Assembly (NCBI RefSeq): GCF_019175285.1
Contig: NC_056524.1
Location: forward strand, 99,807,626-99,871,625
DNA: 64,000 bases
Source of the DNA: Sceloporus undulatus
Taxonomy: Eukaryota > Chordata > Lepidosauria > Squamata > Phrynosomatidae
Direction of reading: 5' to 3'
The notes beneath the pieces were generated by a model. The model searched no databases. It worked only from the letters and a program-made list of their open reading frames with translations, and was not told where the DNA came from. Position 1 is the first letter of the stretch; each line of letters begins with the position of its first letter. The position numbers were made by a program, and so were the translations under genes. Positions 1 through 10,709 of the stretch are shown here, piece after piece.

Positions 1-210
1 AAGAAGCTCCAAAATGGCTCCAGGGGCGCGCTCGCTACGTCACAAGCGGCGCGACGCGTACGGATGCTCAGCGTCCGATACGCAAAGATGGCGCCGGCCT
101 TGTAGAAGGGCCGGCGCCATCTTGTACGGACGGAGTCTGTACTAGGCCCAGGGGGTCTATAAGAGACGCCCCTTTTTTAAAATGGGACGTCCGGAGGACG
201 TCCCAAATGG
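1..210. repeat. GC/CpG-rich block with palindromes, probable repeat
   Basis: The block is very CpG-rich compared with the AT-rich DNA to its right. It contains a near-perfect inverted repeat at 85-123 (arms AAGATGGCGCCGGCC and its complement around a four-base loop) and a second at 184-204 (GGGACGTCC-GGA-GGACGTCCC). A TATA-like CTATAAGAG occurs at about 158. It may be the end of an unclassified transposable element or a CpG-island fragment. No gene follows. Confidence 0.4.
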
Positions 211-574
211 CGGTGCAGAAAGCACCTGAGTTTCATTACCATTTCCAGACTGGTAAGTTATGCTATGGTGCATGCAAGGGAAGCAAACAGACTACTGAAT
301 ATTCATACTGAATATTTGGGTAGGTTGGTCTTTTGCCAGCAGTCAGTGGGATTTTTGAGACCTTTCAGAGTCACAGAGACTACCCTGTATTCTATGTTTA
401 AAAGATTGTTCCCCTGTTCGTCACATGAAACTTACCAGGGCACTAAATGTACAAGTATATCAAATATAATTCAAAATAACAATCGGGAGCAATTAAAAAC
501 AGTAGGTGAAAAACAGCATAAAAGATGTCAGCTTGACATTTAAAAGCTACTGATATTTATTTAAAGATATAACT

Positions 575-690
575 GTGTTGGTCTGTAGAATCATTACAAA
601 TAAGATGCATCTGAGGAAATAGACTTTAGTCTATGAAAGCTCATGCTGCCAATTTCTTTCTTTCAGTTAGACTCAAAGGTGCTACAATGC
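575..690 (+). mobile_element. Probable Penelope-like element end with hammerhead-like core
   Basis: This is an interspersed repeat ending TTAGACTCAAAGGTGCTACA. Inside it, CTGAGGA (611-617) is followed by a hairpin with arms ATAGACT/AGTCTAT (619-634) and then GAAA (635-638). That is the order of the conserved core of a hammerhead ribozyme, which Penelope-like elements are known to carry. At least three further copies occur in the window (1535-1640, 10105-10525, 62855-62985). The class assignment is inference. Confidence 0.5.
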
Positions 691-1534
691 ATACTGATAT
701 TTATATAATTAGATCTCAGCTGGATCCTTGAATACCCCAAGCCTAACCTCACAACAGAAGTGCAAATCCAACAAAAATTGGTTGAATGTCAACTGATTTT
801 GTACTTTGGATTCAGTTTGCAGCACTTGAAATAAGCCAAAGATGAAGGGAGAATGTAAAAGGAGGAGAGAGAAACTGGAACATGGCTGAAAAAGTGAGAA
901 GACAGAAGCTGAAACAGGAGCATCCCTGTCAAATTGGGACAGTTAGAGGGTATATAATAAACCTGAACTAGTTTTGTGAAACCCATTGTTGGAATAAGAA
1001 ATACATATTTGTACACCATTTGCAATCATATTGATGTGACAGCTTGGGGAAGACAGTCAAAGGAAATTTCCTCTGTGATGACATTGGTGGGAATGTTTGG
1101 ATAGAGCACAGGAAGGTGAAAGAAGTCACCTACTGGAGAATCAAATTTGAATATAGAAGGTCTTTAAGACCCTTGGATCATAACTAGCATGCCCCAGATG
1201 TAAAAGTCAAGAGTTTCAGTCCAAGTATTAGGAAAAGGTGATGCTGTCACAAGGATGATTAAGCAAGGGTCAAATGGCAAAGCCTAAAGGACTTAGTGTA
1301 GAGATTTAACAGCCCAGGGTTGAGACTTGTGCGAGGAGATGAGAATTGTTTATGAGAACATGGCTGCTATTGTTGTCTTATTAGTCAGCACCATCCTATT
1401 TAGAATGTAATGGTTTCAGGGATCAATTTTGTTAAGTCTATATTTTTTCATTTCTTTTCTTTTCTGGTCACTCTTTCTGTCATGGAACAGATAGAAAGTG
1501 CAATTGTTTTCACTTGTATAACTTTTTTTGTGAA
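691..1534. other. No gene seen; unique intergenic DNA
   Basis: AT-rich sequence with no open frame that resembles a protein and no repeat that I recognise. Confidence 0.5.
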
Positions 1535-1640
1535 TCAGTATGTAGAGAGATCTTGTAGCACCTTTGAGACTAACTGAAAGAAAGACGTTGGCAGCATGAG
1601 TTTTGTAGACTTCAGTCTACTTCCTGCAGGTGCAACCCAT
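1535..1640 (-). mobile_element. Probable Penelope-like element end, minus copy
   Basis: Same family as 575-690, in reverse. Its core hairpin reads GTAGAC/GTCTAC, so an A-T pair of the first copy is replaced by a G-C pair. The GAAA is changed to AAAA, so any ribozyme activity should be lost. Confidence 0.5.
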
Positions 1641-1649
1641 GTGCTTCCC

Positions 1650-3050
1650 AACCTGAACAAATTTGGTTTCCTTTTATGTTTCTCACTATACTCATAACCA
1701 ACCAGGCGGCTTTTGAAGGTTGGCATTGTTATGCAGACAGATCCTTCTCCAACCTTTTAGAAGGCTAAACTCCTTGACTTCAGATTAAAGGACCACAAGC
1801 CAAAAGCTGCCTCAATTCAAATTATTTCTGACTCTTATTAAGTCTGCTATTCAGAGACTGCTTTCACTACTCACACAATAGTAAAGCCTTTTTTACTAAA
1901 TACATGCTGTTTTATAATCATGGCATTGGGAAGACTTTTTTAAATCATCTTGTCCAGGATTGCAAGTGGGGGGCAATTTTCATTCACACTACCATATTTT
2001 TAGGTGAAGAAAGTCAAAACTAGAAATCAGAAATGATTAGAAGCCTTCTGGGTTTCACTGTCTGTATTTGGTTGATTTCGGAGGGTTTTTTGCAAGCTGA
2101 AGAGTTATGGATATGCATGATGCCAAATAGCCACTTTGGAAGTTTTTAGTTCAGTTTGGGTGTTTTTCAAACAATTAATAAAACTGTAGTTGAATATTTG
2201 AAGAATAGACAAAAGGGATTCAGGCTATGTTCCTATACGAATTTACCTTACAGAAAGTTATTTCAAACTTGGTGGGACTTAGCAAAAGCATGTACTGCAT
2301 TAGGAGAAGCATTATAATATTCCACTGCAGAACATATATTAGAATTTATAATGGTTCTTTAAACTGAAGGACAGTTCTATGCAAAGTTACAGGTCTTTAT
2401 TTTAAATTGGTTTTAGAGGAAGCATAATAATCTCTGCATGGGGTATCTGGCATACAGCTGGCTTGAGCACTATGGCCACACCATAAAGGCTACTTTAAAA
2501 GGCCAGCCTAAACATGGTAATGGAGATGCATTGATTCACCTCTGTTTTTTCAGGTTTCTTCCCGTTTTGTGAAAGTCATGTTCTGTGCTGCCATAAAGTG
2601 GAACCATCTGATCTTTCCAGAATATCTATAACTGGAAAAGTGATGAAAATGAGTCCTGTAAATAAGAAAAGTTTACCTGGTCTGCAGACTGACTTGCTTA
2701 AAGTCATTAAGAGAATACTGAGAAATGACCATAGCTCAATGATCAAGTGCTGTTTTGTGTACATCCCTAGATCCCATATTGTCAGTTTAGACATTCCAGA
2801 ACCCAATGGCCAGACCTGAACCTAACTTTTTGTTCGTGGGAACTTCATCTCATCTAATGCTTTATTGCAATAGTAGTTTAAAGTGGTCTCTGTCTATTAT
2901 GATTAATTAATAAATTGGCTATTCAGTAAGCTACATCTGATTACAATCTGTCAGGGGGAATGTGTGCCTTAAATTGCTTCAGATGACATCTGTTTTCACA
3001 CTTTTGAATGTTGATTTTTCACCTTGCATTTCTTTTCTGTCAAGGTAGTC
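1650..3050. other. No gene seen; partly slowly-evolving-looking unique DNA
   Basis: No coding frame is supported. The short frames at 2576-2819 on both strands lack splice sites and family motifs. The part around 2830-3010 is repeat-free and has homeobox-like TAAT-rich motifs (GATTAATTAATAAATTGG). Confidence 0.4.
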
Positions 3051-3054
3051 TAAA

Positions 3055-3270
3055 TACCATAAAGGTAACAGATCTTGTCTGATCTTGGAAGCAAAGCAGG
3101 GTTCATTCTGGTTAGTACTTGGATGGGAGATGGGAGGTGCTGTGGGCTACACTTCAGAGGAAGGAACTGGCAAAACTACCTCTGAGTATTCCCTGCCTAA
3201 GAAAACCCGATGAAACTGATGCAGTTGCCATAAGTCAACAGGAGACTTGAAGGCACAGACACACACATAG
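3055..3270 (+). mobile_element. 5S-rRNA-derived SINE (5S-Sauria type)
   Basis: The head is plainly derived from 5S rRNA: TCTGATCTTGGAAGCAAAGCAGG, then GGTTAGTACTTGGATGGGAGA (given here as two separate motifs at about 3074 and 3110). The tail GCCATAAGTCAACAGGAGACTTGAAGGCAC region (3229-3259) resembles the Bov-B LINE 3' end used by squamate SINEs. Such 5S-headed SINEs are described from lizards. Confidence 0.85.
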
Positions 3271-3279
3271 GGTGGGATT

Positions 3280-4230
3280 AATTAACTACCATACATGGGA
3301 ATCCATTGCACACATGTACTTCACAAACAGACTTGCCAGCTTAAGACTCTTCTCCAAAGCTATTTTTCCTGATGAAAAATTTCCCCTCTGCTGAACTTAT
3401 TCTCTCTCTCTCTCCTTTTGGATGAAATAGCAGTAACATGACTTTTCAAGAACAGTTGGAATGGCCTGAAACAATTTAGACTTGATCAGAACCTGCTTCA
3501 GATCCAGTCCAGATCTTCACAAAATATGGTTCGTGATTGCAAAGCCTGGCCCTGAGTTTCAGAGCCTCTTTCCTTTTCTCCAGTTCTTAGGGGGAGAGGG
3601 AAGAATCTCAGGGTGAGAGCACTGCCTTGAAAACCAAGTGGGTGTGGATGGGTGCATGTTTGCATGCATACACATACATACATGCATGAGATTGATTGCT
3701 GTTGGTAATTATTCCTGTTTTCCATCAAATCAGCTTTTTGTCATATGGAAACCTCATAAATGAAAGCCTTCCAAGAGCACCTCATCATCAGCAGACCTGC
3801 TCAGATCTTGCAGACTGAGCCATGGCTTCTTTCATTGAATCAGTTCATCTGTAATTCATTTTTCCTCTTTTCCTACTGTCTTCCTCTTTACAGAGCAATA
3901 TCCTTTTTTCTGATATGTCCAAATTATGACAGTCTTAGTTTAGTCATTTTGGTTTCTAGTGGGAGTTCAGACTTGATTTGGTCTTGGACCCATCTATATA
4001 TATTACATATTAATGGCCCTACTGTAGACTGCTGCACAATGGCTGCTGTAAACGCAGGAGTATGCCTAGCCTGCACTTCCTTACTACCTTCCCCTCTCAA
4101 ATATCCCTAAGGACCATCCCTAGGTCTCAGGGTTTGGCCCTAAAATCTCAGGGGCTGAGATGCTCCTGACTTGGTCATACTAGTCCAAAATTGTCCAATT
4201 TGATTCATTTTTTAGCCATATCAATACACA
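3280..4230. other. No gene seen
   Basis: Unique-looking sequence with a small CT run near 3398-3415. The frame at 3760-4110 is not supported by any motif. Confidence 0.4.
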
Positions 4231-4239
4231 AACCTACAC

Positions 4240-4345
4240 AATGGGGTTACCCTCTGTCTGTATCCCTCTGGGTCACTTTCCTCTCATATGTGAGCCACCC
4301 TGGATCTTATCTGGTAAAAAGGTGTCATATACATAAATAATAATA
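4240..4345 (+). mobile_element. LINE 3' tail fragment (CR1/L2 type)
   Basis: GAGCCACCCTGGATC followed by a CATATACATAAATAATAATAAA tail region matches the common squamate LINE tail pattern (GAGCCGCCCTGAG... ATATAAATAAATA). Confidence 0.45.
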
Positions 4346-4837
4346 AAATTGAGAAACATAGTTTAGATATAATAATGTAGACATGTTATTGACTTTTTGC
4401 ATGGTGTGGTTTGTCACATATAATTACCAAGAGCATCTCCTTGGTGCAGTACTGGAAAGGCCGAAGTTCACTCTCTACATAGCTTTGGACAGACAATCTG
4501 ACTGCCATTTCAGCTCTTGTTTCAACATAACCTTCTGAAAATCTAACCAACACTTTGAGACTTTTGCCTGTGACTTAGGCTAGTGGTACTCAAACATTTA
4601 GCCCTTCACACACCCCTTCACACATACACCCATTCAGTGTAGTATATAAATAAAAATATTGTTATTTATTTAATGTGTGTATTTTCATTTGCACATTCAT
4701 GTAGTTAGGTTTCTTTTAATTATAGTCCTGCACAACACACTTTGCCAATTTTCCTTTCCCTTTTTATTTTGTTTCTCTCAAGACTGTATGACTTGCAAGT
4801 CAAGAACAACTATTGGTAGAAGCAAAAATGGTTTTTT

Positions 4838-4863
4838 TGTTGTTGTTGTTGTTGTTGTTGTTT
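4838..4863 (+). repeat. (GTT)n microsatellite
   Basis: About eight GTT units. Confidence 0.9.
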
Positions 4864-5291
4864 TAAACATTGCTTTTCAGGCACAGCAGATGTAACTGGT
4901 GGTGGACAATTTCTGGAACTAATGAGCTCCCCTGTTCTGCAATGTGTTTACTCCCAGGTTTCTATTGATACTACACCTGATTGATCACACAGAAAAATCC
5001 AGTACAGTATAGGAAAGCATTTTCCCATTGGTTTGTGAAGAAGAAAGAAAAGTTCTGAAGAGTATTTCTCTTCCTCTCTTTGCAGTACATGTAAATATGG
5101 GAATTAAAGGGCTCCCATTAGTTAAGGCATGTTTGCTAACATGCTAAAATCTCATTAATGTAATCATTGACAACCCTGTCTGGCAGCCTCTGTTTTAAAC
5201 AGGACCTAATAGGGCTTTTGTTTTTAATGCACCTTTACATACTGTAGAATGTATGGGTAGTGAATGTATGGTCTGATCTTATGCAATCAAT

Positions 5292-5580
5292 TTCTTTTTT
5301 TTTTAATTAATATATCTTTTATTTTGCAAAGCTTGCGTTTTTACAAGATAAATTTTTACAAAACATTTTTACAACAGGATAAATAGCCCTGAGCAAGTTC
5401 AGCCTTCTTCAACAGTGTATCCTTGCAAAGAGTAAAGAGTGAGGGGAGAGAGAGGGATGACAGAAACTGAGAGAGAAGGGAGGGAGAGAAGGTATGGGTT
5501 CCACAGCAAAAGTCCCACAGTCCCCAGTGTTCTTGACTTTCAGGGTGTAAATCTGCCACTCATTTTCAAGTCTGAATGCA
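5292..5580 (-). mobile_element. Possible LINE 3' end, minus strand
   Basis: A T-run at 5292-5305 is followed by ATTTTGCAAAGC and repeated TTTTTACAA motifs, like the reversed poly(A)-bearing 3' end of a LINE. Family not identified. Confidence 0.3.
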
Positions 5581-5963
5581 AGAAAAAAAACCTGGTTACA
5601 AGCATTCTAAACTGAGTGTCTGAAGCATGGGTGGCTTAATCTGATCTAGGATTAGCACAGGAATCTGATTTTAATTCCAGGGCTCTCATGTCTTTATGGA
5701 GTAATCAGGACTGGCTTCAAGCATTTGACTGCCTGAGACACATCATCAGATGGTGCCTTCAGCCATGCTCCCATGTCAGTTTACACAGTACCAAAGCTGG
5801 ACAGGATATTTAGGCCCCAAGAAAGAAAATTCCACAAGAACTGCTAAAATAGAATCACAAACTAAATAACTAACATTTTGTTCCCTTTTTTGTGATGTCC
5901 TAAATCAGCTGCTTCACTTTACCCAATGGAAGGGCTGGCTTGAGAGCTTAAAACAGAGCAATT

Positions 5964-5966
<3 letters not shown>

Positions 5967-5999
<33 letters not shown>
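5967..5999. repeat. (AT)n microsatellite
   Basis: About 16 AT units. Confidence 0.95.
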
Positions 6000-6002
<3 letters not shown>

Positions 6003-6231
6003 CCTTTTCTTGGCTTGAATTTGGGATTTGCCTCCCATAGACACAAGGGCTCCACAGTGGTTGCCAATGCCCAATTTGTATGGTCTCTCATGCTGGATCG
6101 TAGTTTTCCCATTGAGCAAGGCTCCTAGCATTTTCAGGTGACTGGGGGCTTGGGGGGGGAGATTCACTGCATAATTGTACATATTAAATTCTGAATCCAA
6201 TCCATTGAATACTCATAACTGTCCATTGTAT

Positions 6232-6410
6232 TATTGTTGCTGCTGCTGTAGAGTGCCTTCAAGTAATTTCTTACTTATGATGACCCTAAGGAGAACCTGT
6301 CACAGAGATTTCTTGGCAAGATTTGTTCAAAGGAGGTTTACCCTTGCCTTCCTCTGAGGCTGAGAGAGTGGGTCTTGCCCAAGGTCAGCCAGTGTTCTCC
6401 AGAGTCATAG
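6232..6410 (-). mobile_element. Sauria-type tRNA-derived SINE, minus copy
   Basis: Reading on the minus strand it shows the SINE body (TTGGGCAAGACCCACTCTCT, cAACCTCCTTTG region) and the Bov-B-like tail GGGTCATCATAAG...CTTGAAGGCACTC ending in CAGCAGCAGCAACAA. The tRNA-like head is truncated. Confidence 0.85.
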
Positions 6411-6546
6411 GAAAAGGAAACCCACTGCCTGATCTTGGGCAAGTCCCACTCTCTCAACCTCAGAGGAAGGCAAGGATAAACCTCCTCTGAACAAATCTTG
6501 CCAAGAAATCTCTGTGACAGGTTCACCTTAGGGTCATCATCACTTA
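6411..6546 (+). mobile_element. Sauria-type SINE, plus copy forming a hairpin with its neighbour
   Basis: Plus-strand copy from the GGAAACCCACTG body motif to the GGGTCATCATCACTTA tail. It is the inverse of 6270-6384, with shared subfamily differences such as GAGATTTCTTGG. A further truncated SINE head (GAGAGCCAGCATGGTAGAG) sits at 6573-6591. Confidence 0.85.
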
Positions 6547-6861
6547 GTTTTAATTTTGAGTATATGGTGGACAAGAGAGCCAGCATGGTAGAGTGGTCTA
6601 GTTCCAATAATATAACATTAAGATTTGTGTTCTGAGCCTGGGCAGCTATTTAAAATCAGTTCCGTGATTCATTCATTTTCAGTCTAAAAACTAAATGTTC
6701 ACATAGTGTGCCAGTCATGCCACCACATTTGTCCTGAACACAAAACACTATTTTGCACATTATGAGAAACTTCCTTCAGTTGGCTGACAAGTGGCAAATT
6801 CAAACACAATATGCTCCTGTCGCAATCTGTTCAGGCAATGGCTGAGAATCTAAACCTAGAC

Positions 6862-6988
6862 CGATGGTTCCCAAGCTTGAGTTCTCAAATATTTTTGGAC
6901 TTCAGCTCCCAAAAGCCTCACCTAGAATTGCCAGACTCAGAGACTTTGAGTCCAGCAACTTCTGGAGGCACAAGGTTGGGAATTACTG
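6862..6988. mobile_element. hAT-type MITE with 8-bp target duplication
   Basis: The element begins CGATGGTTCCCAAG and ends with the inverse of CAGTAATTCCCAACC. It is flanked by ACCTAGAC at 6854-6861 and again at 6989-6996. An 8-bp duplication with short CAGTGGTTCCC-like ends is the hallmark of non-autonomous hAT elements. Confidence 0.85.
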
Positions 6989-7210
6989 ACCTAGACTGAA
7001 ATGGAAATGAACACAACATTCATGTGAATGTCCCTGAGCCTTGTAGTATTAGTAATGCTGATACGTAAAGTAACATCATCATAAGTACAGTTAGAATATT
7101 TCTCTCAGCATCAGACTGAACAAGATTTTCAGACATCAGCAGAGTAGTGTCAGTGAAACATATTTATGAAACACAAGCAAGGAAAGATCATAATTTAAGT
7201 TTGTGAAGAC

Positions 7211-7602
7211 TAAATATCCTTCGTTTGGAAGCGTCTCAGTTGTACTAATTGTAAATATAAATTTCTGATCCAAAAGGCGGAAGACAGTTCCTTGGAAGAT
7301 AAGAAAGATGAGTGCTTAAATTGCCTTTAATTCTCATATACAGACAAGAAAGAGTGTATTAGTAAACTTCAGGAAGTCAATTTTATATGTTTTATAGTAG
7401 ATGTTTAGTTGTTTATGTTTGTTTGTCAGGGTTTAGGTTAGGGGTTAGTATATTGTAACAAGCTATGTATGTATGCATGTATATATGTATGTTATATCAT
7501 GTGTACTGTATGCAACCATATAATGAACTGTATAAACTGTATGTATATTGTTTTTTAATTTCATAATAAAGTAATAAAAAATAAATAAATATCCTTCGTT
7601 TG
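7211..7602 (+). mobile_element. 5'-truncated LINE-like retroposon with 17-bp target duplication
   Basis: TAAATATCCTTCGTTTG occurs at 7211-7227 and again at 7586-7602. Between them lies about 360 bases ending in AATAAAGTAATAAAAAATAA, the look of a retroposed 3' end. The family is probably a L1- or L2-type LINE; there is no reading frame left. Confidence 0.8.
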
Positions 7603-7790
7603 CCATTAGTCAAGAAACATTTTATTTAGTAGAACAGAGAAGTGTCATATAACTTGGACTTAGAGAGTCAACTTTTAGTTTTGTTTGTTAGTTTTATATC
7701 TTAAACATAGATAGAGGGGTAGAATAAGGCAGTTATTTCCTTTATATTTGGATGTTCTTTGATGTTGAAATTTTGTTCTTTAATTTTAAT

Positions 7791-7890
7791 NNNNNNNNNN
7801 NNNNNNNNNNNNNNNNNNNNNNNNNNNNNNNNNNNNNNNNNNNNNNNNNNNNNNNNNNNNNNNNNNNNNNNNNNNNNNNNNNNNNNNNNN
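7791..7890. other. Assembly gap (100 N)
   Basis: Exactly 100 N. The right edge (7891-8000) is abruptly GC-rich. Confidence 0.99.
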
Positions 7891-8750
7891 AAGGGAAGAG
7901 CCAAAGGGAAGGGCCTGGGAGGGTGGGAGCTCCACCCCCTCCGGCTTCGGCCCCCCAGTTGTCTGAGGGACAGCAACCCGGCCCCCGGCTCAAAATGGTT
8001 GCCTACCCCAGTTTTACACTAACATCACATATCTGTGTTGTATGAATATTAAACTGTCATTAATTTTATACTATGATTACTGGAACAGTAAACCATAGGA
8101 TGAGTTAGCTAGTTTTCACTATCCATAGTTAAAGGTAATCACTATTTGCCAGGTTCAAGCAATACCACAAACCTCGGTTAGTTCAGTAAAAATTCCAGCC
8201 ATCATCCCACATCACTGGTTGGACTAATAAGAGCTGATAGAAGTTTCGGTTGAGCAACATCGTGTTTTCCTCACCTGATTTAAGATAACCCCAAATCAAT
8301 ATTTGACTCATGTTTTACTAAAGGGAAATCAATAGACCATAGTTGAAGTTGGCAGGTAAGATTGAGTGTGGTCTGTAAAAAACATAAAATAAACAATTGA
8401 AAGTTTGGAGAACTTGAGAGTAGCTTCTAATGAATAACAGAGTGCTAAGGAATGTGGAAGATGTATTTATAGAGTAGAAAGCAGGGAACGTTCAAAGGAG
8501 AGTTGTTAGGACAAGGTAGATTGTGAACTTGTTATCAGGAAAATCAAAATATTGGAGTATTCTTCTATTTACGCACAGTTTTCCCCTAAATTGGAGCAAG
8601 ATGAATGAGAAAATCCTTTAGGAAGCAGAGTGATTCTTCTGGTAGGGTGGATGTGGTCTCCCATTGGGGGTATCACAGCTCTGTGTGTGCGTGTTTGTGT
8701 GTGATACGTTACTATATAGTAAGCTCTAGTAAATTAAAATACATTTCGCT
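7891..8750. other. No gene seen; GC-rich gap edge then AT-rich DNA
   Basis: 7891-8000 is GC-rich, repeat-like sequence beside the gap. The rest is AT-rich with no supported frame; a (GT) stretch lies at 8682-8703. Confidence 0.4.
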
Positions 8751-8751
8751 A

Positions 8752-8817
8752 AGAAAAGCCCCGTGATAGGGTTGTCATAAGTTGGAAATTACTTGAAGCC
8801 ACACACAGCAACAAAGC
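8752..8817 (+). mobile_element. Sauria-type SINE tail fragment
   Basis: AGAAAAGCCCCGTGATAGGG, GTCATAAGTTGGAAATTAC and TTGAAGCCACACACAGCAAC are the SINE tail motifs in order. Confidence 0.8.
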
Positions 8818-8819
8818 TT

Positions 8820-9167
8820 ATGTGAATCAAAGTCTGTCAGATGCATGGAATGTTGTCTCACTTAGCAGATAATTATATGTGCATATATGTAGGTGGAGAA
8901 GTTGTAATCAATGGAGTCAGGGGACCTTTTGCATTTCAGTTCCTTTGGATTACATTCTTCCACCCACCTAAGCATGTGTATAATAATCTGCCAACTGGGA
9001 CCACACAGCATGATTTTTTTTAATCTATATAATGAAGTCAGCTGTATTCTGCTCAAGCTTCTGCCAAATAACATGTGTTAGCCTACAAGACTTAAGCTAA
9101 TATCCTCTGTTTTTCCTCAGCCCTGAGGATGTACCCTTCTAGGCCCAGCTTTCCACCTAAAAAGGGG

Positions 9168-9218
<51 letters not shown>

Positions 9219-10100
9219 GCTGCCTAGGAGGGTGGGAGAACAACACAACTCCCTATCACTGTTGCTTTTAGTTTGCAGTTTCCTAACACACTGGAAAATC
9301 CTTAGTTGCAGCAAGTTCCAAGTATGCTGACAGGTGTGAAGAATATGTTGACACAATGAGTTTGCATTCCCACATGGCCACGTTGTAGAGAGAGAAGTCA
9401 CAAACCAGCCTTTCAGATTTTAGTGCACTTTTTTCATAGGAACCTCTCTTAAATTGAATTTGTCCAGATATATTCTAGAGCTGGCCAATAGTTTGGAAAG
9501 AGCCCCCTGGTTAACAACTCTTTCTTTCTATAAGAGTCTCCAGAAACTAACTGTCTTCTTACACACCATTAAATTCCAGGGAAATCAATGAAATTTAAGT
9601 AGAACAGTAATGTGTAGAGAAAACAGCAGGTTTTTAAAATATATATATAGTGGTGATATCTTTATTTTTATATACAGCAGAGAATTGAGGATGTAAATAT
9701 TTTCTACCAGTATAGGTTAAAATTTTCAAAACACTATAAATCATTCTTATAAAACCTGACTGGTGCAAACAGGGAATAGATCAGCTCCACCGCTCTTCAC
9801 ACTGTGGCGGACAAAATATTTCCAGCTCACATAAAACATTCCATAGGCAATTACTGAGGGTGTGGTAGCCAGACAGCCTGGCCTGTAATACTGAAAACAC
9901 ATTGATCCTCCTTTCCTGGGCTTTCTTCTCTTTCCTCCAATAAAGAAAGCTGAGGTTCTTATATTGGAAAAATACCCCACATGTCCAGGACTGACTAATG
10001 TAGAAACTAGGATGGTCCCTTGTGCATTGCCAGAGAAGAAGAAATAAATTACTAAAACCGGCAGAGGCAGCCTGCATATTTCCATCTGATTTTTTTTCTT
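8820..10100. other. No gene seen
   Basis: Contains a (CT)n run at 9172-9215 and otherwise unclassified DNA. The frames at 9747-10107 show no family motif. Confidence 0.4.
9172..9215 (+). repeat. (CT)n microsatellite
   Basis: About 22 uninterrupted CT units. Confidence 0.95.
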
Positions 10101-10104
10101 TTGG

Positions 10105-10525
10105 CATTTAGAAAGTAGAAAGATCTTTCAGCACCTTTGAGACTAACTGAAAGATAGAAAGAAGTTGGTAGCATGAACTTTCTTCTTCAGTTGCATTTGG
10201 TGGAGTGGAAAGCCCAGGGAGAGATCTATATAGTAGTTTGTGTGTGAGCCTACTTCATCAGATGTATTTAGTGGAGTGGAAGCACCAAGGACAGATCTAC
10301 AGTATATAATAGTCTCTGTGTGAATATGTCCAGAGGAATGCAAAACTTAATGGGTTTCTATGGACATTCTCACACTCAGACTGCTATATAGGCCTTTGCT
10401 GAGCTAACTATTCCACCAAATGCATCTGAGGAAATAAGCTCATACTTCCAATTTCTATCTTTCAGTTAGTCTCAAAGGTGCTGCAAGATCCCTTCGCATA
10501 CTGATTTTCCAGACTAACATAGCTA
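10105..10525. mobile_element. Probable Penelope-like fragments in inverted arrangement
   Basis: The left arm (10105-10215) is the minus copy and the right arm (10415-10525) the plus copy of the repeat described at 575. The arms share AGCACCTTTGAGACTAACTG and ATGCATTTGGTGGA. The right arm keeps CTGAGGA (10426-10432) but has lost the central hairpin. Between the arms the motif CACTCCACTAAATACATC recurs, so internal duplications are present. Confidence 0.5.
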
Positions 10526-10554
10526 TGACTTTGAATTTAAATTTAGAAAGAATT

Positions 10555-10705
10555 ACTGTAATGAAAGCAGGGATGGGGATACATGGACTTTCAGATATTA
10601 GTGAGCTGCATCTACCATCATCCTTTACCATTGGCTCTGCTGGGGCTGATGGGAGTTGCATTCCATTCCACAAACATCTGAAAGGCCACACATTCCCTAG
10701 CCATG
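10555..10705. mobile_element. hAT-like MITE, palindromic
   Basis: AGCAGGGATGGGGATACATG at the left and ACACATTCCCTAGCCATG at the right face each other. The centre has the CTGATGGGAGTTGCATTCC motif common to amniote hAT MITEs. Confidence 0.55.
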
Positions 10706-10709
10706 GCAT

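Noticed and set aside
2576-2819. Overlapping frames on both strands as a host exon
   Set aside because: No splice sites in frame and no family similarity.
3074-3160. A true 5S rRNA gene
   Set aside because: The 5S-like part is diverged, truncated and joined to a SINE tail.
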